From Tyto alba (taxonomy: Eukaryota; Chordata; Aves; Strigiformes; Tytonidae): a stretch of DNA of 64,000 nt. The notes below the pieces were generated by a model. The model searched no databases, was not told the DNA's origin, and saw nothing but the letters and a program-made list of their open reading frames with translations. Numbering within the stretch: position 1 is the stretch's first letter; each line of letters opens with the position of its first letter. The translations under genes and the position numbers were made by a program. The stretch is from contig NW_024881299.1 in the NCBI RefSeq assembly GCF_018691265.1, positions 164,607 to 228,606 on the forward strand. The letters run 5' to 3'. Shown here in pieces: positions 56,001-64,000 of this stretch.

Positions 56001-59000
56001 GGGGTGCCCCCCAAGCCTGGGCATTCCCCGAAATCGAGGGGGAACCCCCAAAATTTGATGTCTCCAAAACCTGGGGGGATCCCCTAAATCTGAGGTATCC
56101 CCCAAACCTGGGGGGAGGGGGTGTCCCTCAAAGCTGGGGCATTGCTCAAACCTGGAGGGGAGGGGTGGGGGGTGTCCCCTAAACCTGAGGGGTTCCCCAA
56201 GCTGTGTAACCCCCCAAACTTGGGGTGCTACCTGGGCATCTCCCAAACGAGAGGGGGGGGAGTGTCCCCCAAACCGGAGGGGTCCCCCAAACCCAGGTGC
56301 CCCCCCGAACTTGGGGAGTCCCCACAAACCCAGAGGCTGAAGGGAGCAGCCCTTGTGCCCTCCCCCTCCGTTTCCACCATCTTCTCTCCTGGCGGTTTCG
56401 GGGGTCCCCCCAAAATGGGACATGACCCCCCCTCTTTTCCCCCCCCCTCCTCAGCTCACCCCCAAACCCCTCCTGCCCGAGGTGGAGGATGAAGATGACG
56501 ATGAAGACTCAGAAGACGCCCTCAACGAATTCGACTTCTTGGGCTCCGGGGAGAACGGGGCCGGCCGACGGGCCGGGGAGGGCGTGGAGCTGGGTGAGCA
56601 GGGCAAAAGGGGGGAGAAGCAGATTTGGGGGACCCCCAAGTTGGAAAACAAACCCCCCCCCCCTCCCTGACCCCCCCACATCCCTGCAGAGAGCCGCCGG
56701 GGCCGGCTACGGGGGATGCTGGCCGACCTGCGGGACGTGGACGGGCTCCCCCCTAAACCCGCCGCTGCGGGGCCACCGCGACCTCCGGAAGGTACAATCC
56801 TGGGGGTCCCCATCCCCCCGAGGGGGGGTCCCCGTGTCCCCTGGGGGTGTCCCTGTCCCCGTCCCGCCACCCCCAGCTGCTCCCCTCCGCAGGGTCTCTG
56901 GGCATCACCTCCGACGTCTTCATCATGGACAGCATCGGCGGCGGCGCCGTCAGCCTGGGGGACCTGGCCGACCTGACCGTCACCAACGACAACGAGCTCA
57001 GCTGCGACGTGAGTCACCTGCTGCTGTCCCCAGGGTGTCCCCAGACCTGTCCTGAGGGGTCCCCTGAGCTTTGTTATCCCCAAAGTGTCCCCGAACCTCC
57101 TCCGAGCATCCCCCCAGGGCTCCGCTGGCCATCGTGGTGTCCCCAAACCTGCCCTGAGTGTCCCCTTGGTTCTCTTGGCCCCAAATGTGGCCGTGAGCGT
57201 CCCCTGGCCTCCACTGTCCCCACGGTGTCCCCAAACCTGCCCTGAGGGTCCCCTGGGCTCCACAGTCCCCCGTGATGTCCCCACCCTCAGCCACCCTGAT
57301 TTCCATCCCGTCCCTTTGGGTCCCCCCCCATCCTCTCTTTGCCCTCCGGCCACCCAAAGCCACTTGCCCCAAGCCCCAGCCGGGACGGCGGGGTGCCACC
57401 ACCCCTTGGTCACCGTCCCCTGCCACTGTCCCCCTCGTGTCCCCGCAGCTCCCAGAGGGCCGGGACGCCCTAAAAAAGACGTGGAGCCCCAAATTCACCT
57501 TGCGCAGCCACTACGACGCCGTGCGAGGTCTGGCCTTCCACCCCGCCGAGGCCGCCCTGCTCACCGCCTCCGAGGACGGCACCCTCAAACTCTGGAACCT
57601 CCAAAAACCCGTCGCCCCCAAAAAGTGGGTGACAAAGGGGTGGCAGGGATGGGGACACACCCCCCGCCCCGGTGCAGTTGTCACCCCCTGCTCTTGTCCC
57701 CTTCCCAGGAACGCAGCGCTGGACGTGGAGCCGGTGTACGCTTTCCGCGGGCACAGGTAGGGGACGGGGACCGGGCTGCTGGGGTTTTGGGGGGGGACAC
57801 CAGCCAGTCTGGGGGGGGAGCGGGGTGGCTCTGGGGACACCCCCGGGCTCCCTGTCACCTCGTCCTTGTCCCCTCAGGGGCCCGGTGCTCGCCGTCGCCA
57901 TGGGTCGCGACAGCGCCCTGTGCTGCAGCGCCGGCGTGGACGCCCGCATCCGCCGCTGGCGCCTGCCCGACCTCGACATGGACCCCTACGACGGCTACGG
58001 TGGGTGACCCCTCCCCGGTGACAGGGACGTGGGGACAGGGAGGGGCGCAGGTGACACCCACCCACCCCCCTGCTCCCCAACCCCTTCGGCCGCAGCGTCC
58101 CCCCCCCCGCTTCTTTTCCCCAACCCCTCCGGCTCCCGTCGCGCCCCACCGACCACCCCGTCCCCTCTTGGAGGTGACGTTTCCCGATGTCCCCAGACCC
58201 CGGGGTGCTCAGCGGTGTCCTGGAAGGTCACGGTGACGCCGTTTGGGGCTTGAGCTTCAACCCCGCCGGTGACCGCCTGGCCTCCTGCTCCGCCGACGGC
58301 ACCGTCCGCATCTGGGACCCCCGGCGCGAGGACAGCGCTTGCCTCAGCACCTACGACGCTCAGAGCGGTGAGCCGGGCAGAGGGGCTGTCCCTATGGGCT
58401 TGGGGACATCCGTGTCACACCCCCCCCCTTTCCCACAGAGCACGGTGTCCCCACTTCTGTCACCTTCTCGGCCACCCAACCCGGTCACGCCGTGGCGGCT
58501 TTCCGGACGGGCGCCGTCGTTCTGTACGACGTGGAGGCGGCTCGGCCCGTTCTGGTGCTGGAGGCCCGGCCGGGTGGGGGTGAGTGTCCCCCCCGCCCTG
58601 TGTCCCCTTTGTCACCTCCGGGCGGGGCCTGATCCTGACATATGTCCCCGCCCCACACCCCCCCCCCCCCCCAGGTGGCAGCCAGGTTAACCAGGTGGTG
58701 AGCCACCCCTCGCAGCCCGTCACCATCACCGCCAGCGACGACCGCGGCATCCGCTTCCTCGACAACCGGACAGGTTTGGCAGCGGCTTCGTTAGCGCTAA
58801 CGAGGCCTCAGGGTGGGGACGGGGACGGGCTTGGGGACAGCCCTGTCGCCGCTGCCACCCCCGTTTCTCCCCCCCCCCCCCCAGGTCAAGTCGTACACTC
58901 CATGGTGGCCCATTTGGACGCTGTCACCTGCCTGGCCGTCGACCCCAACGGTGTCTTCCTCATGTCTGGCAGTAAGTGTCCCCAACCCTGTCCTCCTCAT

Positions 59001-59785
59001 GCCCAGCAGTGTCCCCAACCCTATCCCCAACCCCGTCCTCCTCGTGCCCAGCAGTGTCCCTGTCCCCAACCCCGTCCTCCTCGTGCCCAGCAGTGTCCCT
59101 GTCCCCAACCCCGTCCTCCTCGTGCCCAGCAGTGTCCCTGTCCCCAACCCCATCCTCCTCGTGCCCAGCAGTGTCCCTGTCCCCAACCCCGTCCTCCTCG
59201 TGCCCAGCAGTGTCCCCAACCCCGTCCTCCTCGTGCCCAGCAGTGTCCCTGTCCCCAACCCCGTCCTCCTCGTGCCCAGCAGTGTTCCTGTCCCTGTCCC
59301 CAACCCTTTCCCTGTCCCCAACCCCGTGTTCCTCGTGCCCCAGCAGTGTCCCTGTCCCCAACCCCGTCCCCCTCCCCACCTCCAGCCCCTCTCCTGCCGC
59401 TCAGCTGAGACACGAGCGCGCCGGGTCTCAGCCCTCCTCACCCACCCCACCCCACCCCTGTCCCCGTCCCCTCCCCGCTGTCGCCACCCCAAATCCAGAG
59501 CATCGAGGATACTCAGTCCCCCCCCCTCCGGCTTCCACGGCGCCCCCCCCCCCCCCCCCCCCCATTTGGGGGTGCGTGTCACGCCTGTGCGTGCGCCCCC
59601 TCCCCTCCCCTCAGGTCACGACTGCTCGCTGCGCCTCTGGCACCTGGCGCACAAGACGTGCGTGCAGGAGCTGACGGCCCACCGCAAAAAAGCACGAGGA
59701 GGCCGTCCACGCCGTCGCCTTCCACCCCAGCCGCGCCCTCAGCGCCAGCGCCGGCGCCGACGCCCTCGCCAAGGTCTTCGTGTGA
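53099..59785 (+). CDS. STRN4: STRN4, striatin-4 (zinedin); single-base frameshift in last exon
   Basis: Regulatory B-type scaffold of PP2A in the STRIPAK complex. Exons: 53099-53317, 54701-54804, 54899-54972, 55083-55161, 55274-55432, 55519-55678, 56455-56593, 56690-56791, 56893-57008, 57449-57624, 57709-57756, 57878-57999, 58197-58367, 58439-58579, 58675-58773, 58885-58971 and 59615-59785. They encode about 648 residues if the frameshift is discounted (human 753). A Gly/Pro-rich N-terminus precedes the caveolin-binding and coiled-coil segment ([39 protein letters not shown]). Acidic tracts and the calmodulin-binding region follow, then WD40 repeats ([44 protein letters not shown]). Intron 6 needs a GC donor. 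In the last exon an A6 run (59686-59691) shifts the frame after TAHRKK, yet the conserved ending ALAKVFV is encoded one frame over. Confidence 0.95.
53490..54040. repeat. GGTACTGGGGACCC tandem repeat in STRN4 intron 1
   Basis: Units of 30-60 bp based on CCCGGTACTGGGGACCCTCC, AGTTCCCCGTGTGAGGGACC and CCCCAGTGTTGGGGGTCCCC are repeated about ten times. The segment at 53545-53640 is almost exactly repeated at 53710-53800. Confidence 0.9.
54060..54480. repeat. CTCTGGGGCCACCACTGTCAC tandem repeat in STRN4 intron 1
   Basis: Units of about 50-65 bp recur with core GAGCTCTGGGGCCACCA, CTGTCACTTTTGGGGCCACC and GGGCTGTCACCGAGCTC, in seven or eight imperfect copies. A distinct array follows the GGTACTGG array in the same intron. 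Confidence 0.9.
55690..56345. repeat. CCCCAAACCTGGGG-type repeat in STRN4 intron 6
   Basis: Degenerate 20-35 bp units CCCCCAAACCTGGGGGG, AAGCTGGGG and GTCCCCCAAATC are repeated through most of intron 6. The short complementary arms (CCCCAAA with GGGG) could form hairpins. Confidence 0.8.
57015..57270. repeat. GTCCCCAAACCTGCCCTGAG repeat in STRN4 intron 9
   Basis: Four or five copies of a unit of about 60 bp containing GTGTCCCCAAACCTGCCCTG, AGGGTCCCCTGGGCTCC and a variable spacer. It begins about 20 bp after the exon 9 donor. Confidence 0.8.
58975..59372. repeat. 39-bp minisatellite in STRN4 intron 16 resembling the exon 16 end
   Basis: About ten copies of a 39-bp unit CCCAACCCCGTCCTCCTCGT + GCCCAGCAGTGTCCCTGTC, some truncated to 27 bp. 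The array starts at the 5' splice site. The end of exon 16 reads CCCCAACGGTGTCTTCCTCA followed by TGTCTGGCAGTAAGTGTCC. The first repeat reads CCCAACCCTGTCCTCCTCAT + GCCCAGCAGTGTCC and is alignable along its length. Confidence 0.93.
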
Positions 59786-59984
59786 CGCCCCGACTCCGCC
59801 GGGGGGGGGGGGGACGCCCCTCTAGAAAGGGGGGACACCGGTGGTGGCAGAGCGTGGCTCTTGTCACCTTCCCCCTCCCCGCTGCCTCCCCCCCGAGCTG
59901 AGCCCGGCGGCTCCCTGCGAACTCGGGACGTGCCAGGGAGGTTGGGGGGGGGGGGGTCTCCTGCTCCCCCTCCCTGCTTGCCCC

Positions 59985-60560
59985 AGGGGGCACCTATGGG
60001 CTCCATACATCCCCCAGGGGGCACCTATGGGCTCCATACACCCCCCTGGGGGCACCTATGGGCTCTGTATACCCCCCTGGGGGCACCTATGGGCTCCGTA
60101 CACCCCCCTGGGGGCACCTATGGGCTCTGTATACCCCCCAGGGGGCACCTGTGGGCTCCGTACCTCCCCCAGGGGCAATTACAGTCTCTGTACACCCCCC
60201 CCGGGGGGCACTTATGGATTCTGTTTACCCCCCTGGGGGCACCTATGGGCTCTGTACACCCCCCAGGGGCAATTACAATCTCTATACCCTCTGGGGGGGG
60301 TACCTGTGGGCTCTATACACCCCTCTGGGGGCACTTAAGGGCTCTGTAGACCCCCTGGGGGCACATATGGGCTCTGTGTACCGCCCCCCCCCGGGGGCAC
60401 CTATGGACTCTATACACCCCCCAGGGGCAATTACAGTCTCTCTACACCCCTGGGGGCACTTATGGGCTGGCCGTACGCCTCCCCCCCCGCCCCGCGGGCA
60501 CTTCCAGGCTCTCTGTACCCCCCTGGGGCACGCATGGGCTCTATAGGCCTCCCCAGGGGT
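59985..60560. repeat. STRN4: ~30-bp minisatellite in the STRN4 3' UTR
   Basis: Sixteen or more copies of a unit of about 30 bp based on GGGGGCACCTATGGGCTC and TGTATACCCCCCTG or CATACACCCCCCAG. It lies 200-775 bp after the stop codon and before the poly(A) signal, so it should be transcribed. The rest of the UTR (60560-61023) is C-rich with no regular repeat. Confidence 0.92.
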
Positions 60561-61023
60561 AGTTAAAGCCTCTATGTGCCCCGCCCCCCCCCCCCCCAGG
60601 GCAGCAGGGGGGGGGCTCTCCATACCCCCAGGGGTAATTAAGGGCTCTCTGCCCCCCCCCGGGGCTCAATTACCCCCCGGGGGGGGGCACCCATTGCCCT
60701 GGGGGCACCTATAGGACCTATTCTCCCCCCCAAACACTACCCCAAGCTGGGGCCCCCCCAAACCCCCCCCTCTTTGTATATTTGTACAGCTGTGAAGCCC
60801 CCCCCCTCCCTCGACTTTGCCCCCCCCTTGCCCCCCCCGGGGGGCTCATCACCGCCGCCTTATCACTGTGTGATAGTCCGGGCCCCCCCATGCTGTGACC
60901 CTGTCCCTGTCCCCCCCCCCAAAAAATTGCCCTTTTTAACGCCGGTTGCTTTTTATTGTATATTTATTTGGTGTCTTTTTGGGGGGGTGGGGGGGGGATC
61001 GGGGCCGGGGGGGGTCATGCCTC

Positions 61024-61029
61024 AATAAA
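61024..61029 (+). terminator. STRN4: STRN4 polyadenylation signal AATAAA
   Basis: The first canonical AATAAA after the STRN4 stop, giving a 3' UTR of about 1.26 kb. The upstream TTTTTATTGTATATTTATTT stretch is typical of 3' UTR ends. Confidence 0.75.
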
Positions 61030-61054
61030 ACCCTTTGCCAAGAGCCCTGTGCTG

Positions 61055-61700
61055 CTGCTGAGGGGGGGACACACACACAAGGGCCCCCCCCCCCGGGGAT
61101 TGGGACCCCCCAACACCCCTCAGTGCCCCCCCTCCCCGGCTTTTACCCTCATTCTCCCCCCCGAAATGTTCCCCTTTGTGCCAACACCTTGACCCCCCCC
61201 CCCAGACCCTAATTGTCCCCCCCTGGGGTTATGGGGGGGGGGCACAGGACTGGGGGGGTGTCACAGGGCCATGGGGACACAGGGGACACCAGGAATGGGG
61301 GGGGGGGGGGATACACAATGACATTGGAGGGGGGGTCACAGTGTTATGGGGACATGGGGTGGGGGGGACATGGCGGGTGTCACAGGACTTGGGTGGGGGG
61401 GACACAGGGACATGGGGGTCACAGGGTTGGGGACGGGGTGATGGGTCGTGGGGGGGGTCACAGGGACACGGGGGGGGGCCCCGGGGGAGACCCAGGAGAG
61501 CGCTGGGAGGGGGGAACACAGGACACACACGGGGGGGGGGGGGGGGCACCCTGGCACACGTGACAGCACGCGCGCGGGTTGGGTGTCACCGTGTCCGCCC
61601 CCCCCCGTGTCCACACCCCCCCGTGTCCGCCCCCCCCCCGTGTCCGCCCCCCCCCGTGTCCACACCCCCCCCGGTGCCCTTTGCGGTGGCAGAGGACGAT
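61055..61700. other. G-rich spacer between STRN4 and COX7A1
   Basis: No gene is seen. G-rich words such as GGGGGTCACAGGGACA and GGGGACACAGGGACATGGGG recur irregularly (61240-61480), followed by CCCCCGTGTCCGCCCCC repeats (61595-61670) just before the COX7A1 start. A CpG-poor, repeat-rich promoter region for COX7A1 is implied. Confidence 0.5.
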
Positions 61701-61714
61701 CGGGCCGGGCTGAA

Positions 61715-62585
61715 CATGAGGGTCCTGCGGGTACCGAGGGGGGGGGTCAGGGGGGGCCTGGATTGAGGGGGGAATAGTGGGGGGTGGGGGGGTCATCCCT
61801 AGTGGGGGGGTGTATTTTTAAGGGGGGGAATGAAGGGAAAAGCCCTGTGAAGGGGTAATGGGAGCGGGGGGGGGGTGTGTGTCTCTGTAGGAGGGGGGAT
61901 TTATTGGGGGGGGGGGGTTATGGGGGTGACCTGGGGGGGAATTTGGAGGGGGGATTCCCCTGTTTACACACATCACACACACCCCCCACCCTCACCCCCC
62001 CCCCCAAAAAGGCCGCCCCGCTGGGGCTGCTGCGCTCGCTGGGTCCCGCCGCCCCCCCCCGGCACCTCCACAACCGCGTCCGGGAGCACCAGAAGCTTTT
62101 CCAGGTGAGAGGGGGGGGACACAGACAACGGCGGGGGGGGGCGGATATCCTGGGGGGGGGGGGCGAACCCCCTGATGTCCCTTTTGTTTGTGTGTGTGTC
62201 CCCCCAGGAGGACAACGGGCTCCCGGTTCATCTTAAGGGGGGGGCCATGGATTCGGCCCTTTACCACCTCACCACCCTCATCTGCTCCGTGGGTACGCGG
62301 GGGGGGCCGGGGGGGGGGCAGATGGATGGGATCTATTTTTAACTGGGGGGGGGGTGTGGGTGGGAGGAATGTCCACCCGGGTGCTGTGGTGTGTGTGTGG
62401 GGGGGGCACACACATGCTAAGGGGGACTGAGATGCTGGGGGGGGGGGGGGGGGACACTGACACCCCGATGTTTGGGTCCTTTGGGGGGGGCGGCAGGGGG
62501 GTCACTGACATACCCCCCCCCCCCCCCAGGTACCTGCTACGCGCTGTGGTCGCTGGCTCAGGCCTCGATGCCCAAGAAGAATTGA
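61715..62585 (+). CDS. COX7A1: COX7A1-like cytochrome c oxidase subunit 7A
   Basis: Nuclear-encoded single-pass subunit of respiratory complex IV in the mitochondrial inner membrane. Four exons, 61715-61729, 62012-62104, 62208-62292 and 62530-62585, join in phase to 82 residues (human COX7A1 about 79). The N-terminus (MRVLRAAPLGLLRSLGP) is a basic, acid-free presequence. The conserved part is HNRVREHQKLFQEDNGLPVH, LKGGAMDSALYHLTTLIC and a transmembrane helix ending AQASMPKKN. The HNRVREHQKLFQED block is closer to the heart/muscle COX7A1 isoform than to COX7A2. Human COX7A1 also lies on 19q13.12 near POLR2I and TBCB, which supports the symbol, but here it sits next to STRN4. The symbol is less certain than the family. 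Confidence 0.85.
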
Positions 62586-62804
62586 GGGGGGGGTGCCCCG
62601 ACCCCCCCCCCCCCACTTCCTACCCCCCCCCCCCCCATAAAATGCTCTGCTGAAGCTGTTGACCTGTTTGGGGACAGTGGGGACGTGGGGGGGGGGACAC
62701 AGACACACAAGGGACTTTTATTGCCCAATGCAGCGAGTGCCTGGCTGGGGGGGGGGGGGGGGGGGGGGGGGGGAGTCCCCAACTGTCCCCGTCCCCCCCC
62801 AACA

Positions 62805-62810
62805 AATAAA
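62805..62810 (+). terminator. COX7A1: COX7A1 polyadenylation signal AATAAA
   Basis: Canonical AATAAA about 220 bp after the COX7A1 stop. A weaker ATAAAA at about 62636 is closer and may be used instead. A G36 run (about 62738-62773) lies between them. Confidence 0.55.
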
Positions 62811-63272
62811 GTTTTGGGGTTAAAACCATCAGGAACGGGGCTGTCCCCAGGATGGGGGTGGGGACAAGGGGGTGGGGGGGTACTGGGACAGGGATGGGGA
62901 CAGGAGGGGACCCCCTCCATGGAGGGGTGCTGGGGGGGACAGAGGGGACACCGGCGGGGGGGGGGGGGGGAACACCCAGTATAGAGCAGCGTGTACCCGC
63001 CCCGGCAGCACCAGAGCTGCTCCAGCTCCCACGGTCAGCCCTGGGGGGGGTGTCCCCCCCTGGGGTCTCCACTCTCCTGGGGTCCCCATGTGTCCCCCCT
63101 ACCGGGGTCCCCCCCCTCCTGCCAGGGTCCCCACGGCCACCCCGGGGGGGGGTGTCACTGGGCCACCATCAGCCAGTGCTGGGGACATTTGTGTCCCCTG
63201 GGGGTGACACTGGGGGGGGGGGGGTGTGAAACACCAGAGAAAAAAACAGGAGCACGGAAATAGCTCATTAAT

Positions 63273-63333
63273 TTTATTAAAAACCCCTGTTAATTACCAA
63301 TTTGGACACAGAGGCGGACAGGCCACCTTTATT
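63273..63333 (-). terminator. SNRPD2: SNRPD2 polyadenylation signals (minus strand)
   Basis: Two minus-strand AATAAA hexamers appear as TTTATT on the plus strand at 63328-63333 and 63273-63278, 350-410 bp beyond the SNRPD2 stop. Which one is used cannot be told. Confidence 0.5.
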
Positions 63334-63684
63334 TAACTCGGAAATGAAACACGTGGAATTTCTATCGCCCCCCCGGGGGGGGGCACACACACGACACTCA
63401 ATTCTACCCCCCTCGGGGGGCTCAGTTACCCCCCAAATTCCCCCGGGGGGACGAAGCCCCTGTGTGAGTGGGGGGGGGACACACACAAGGTGTTGGGGGG
63501 GCCCACTAGGAATTGGGGGGGGGGGGGGGGGTGCCCAGCAGGGGCTCAGTGTGACATCGCCAGGACCCGGCCGGGCACCCCAAAAAGAGGGATCTCAGCG
63601 TGGTTTGGGGGGAAGTCCCAGAGGATCCTGAGGGATTTGGGGGGGGGGAAATTTTTTTTTAATTTGGGGGGGGGGGGGGCTCCT

Positions 63685-63859
63685 CTATTTCCCGGCGATG
63701 AGGGGGTTGCGGAGGACGACGATGACGGAGTCGCCGCGCAGGAACATCTTGGAGATGTAGCGGTCCTTGTTCACCGGTTTGGATTTTTTCTTCCCCTTCC
63801 CGCTTTTGGGCACCTCCGTCCACATCTCCTTCACGTTCTCCAACACCATGTTGCAGTGC
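63685..63859 (-). CDS. SNRPD2: SNRPD2, Sm D2 core protein: last coding exon (partial gene)
   Basis: Core Sm-ring protein of U1, U2, U4 and U5 snRNPs. Only the terminal coding exon is inside the window; the upstream exons lie beyond the right edge. The translation [20 protein letters not shown] + [20 protein letters not shown] + [17 protein letters not shown] is identical, as far as I can judge, to the human C-terminal half. It contains the Sm2 motif ([11 protein letters not shown]). The exon is preceded by a good acceptor (CACACAG). The human orthologue is on 19q13.32. Confidence 0.96.
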
Positions 63860-64000
63860 CTGTGTGGAGGGGGGGGGCACAGATATTTTTTTGGGGCCTC
63901 TCCCCAAAAAAAAGGGAAGTGGGAAGGGAGTGGCTGTGCGTCCTCGGAGGGGACACGGAGGGGTTGGGGGGGGGGGAGCAGGGGGACACGGGGAGGAGGT

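Overview
This window is nuclear DNA from a vertebrate, most likely a bird microchromosome. The evidence is extreme GC content with long C and G runs, very short introns, introns packed with minisatellites, and CR1-type LINE tails (a dominant avian and sauropsid retroposon). Every gene I recognise has its human orthologue on 19q13. That block lies on small, GC-rich bird chromosomes and was long under-represented in bird assemblies. The species cannot be named from the sequence.

Layout, left to right. 0.15-12.2 kb: WDR62 (+), 30 coding exons, complete. 13.35-14.9 kb: POLR2I (-), six exons, complete. 15.0-17.1 kb: a roughly 2.1 kb minisatellite inside the head-to-head POLR2I/TBCB promoter interval. 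17.36-20.16 kb: TBCB (+), six exons. 21.1-22.3 kb: TMEM160 (+), three exons. 22.4-26.35 kb: an ATTAAA-rich repeat, then AT-rich sequence that is probably the ARHGAP35 3' UTR. 26.36-36.41 kb: ARHGAP35 (-), six coding exons, the first 3.7 kb long. 36.4-46.3 kb: ARHGAP35 leader or upstream sequence without recognisable coding exons, carrying CR1 copies. 46.3-47.16 kb: CpG island. 47.16-48.6 kb: AP2S1 (+), five exons. 49.35-50.8 kb: FKRP (-), one coding exon. 51.0-52.96 kb: CTATAG-rich low-complexity DNA. 53.1-61.03 kb: STRN4 (+), 17 coding exons, with one apparent single-base frameshift in the last exon. 61.7-62.8 kb: a COX7A1-like gene (+). 63.69-63.86 kb: the last coding exon of SNRPD2 (-), which runs off the right edge.

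The genes are mostly housekeeping and do not form one pathway: spindle and centrosome scaffold, RNA polymerase II subunit, tubulin folding, Rho GTPase control, clathrin adaptor, dystroglycan glycosylation, STRIPAK scaffold, respiratory chain and spliceosome. Order and orientation match two human 19q13 blocks joined together: WDR62-POLR2I-TBCB (19q13.12), and TMEM160-ARHGAP35-AP2S1-FKRP-STRN4 (19q13.32) in inverted orientation. OVOL3, NPAS1 and SLC1A5 are missing from the intervals they occupy in human.

The most unusual signal is structural. At least two introns carry minisatellites whose repeat unit appears to be copied from the exon end and 5' splice site just upstream (WDR62 exon 3 and STRN4 exon 16; TBCB exon 3 is a weaker third case). 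Three introns need GC-AG splice sites to keep the frame. I found no undescribed coding system.
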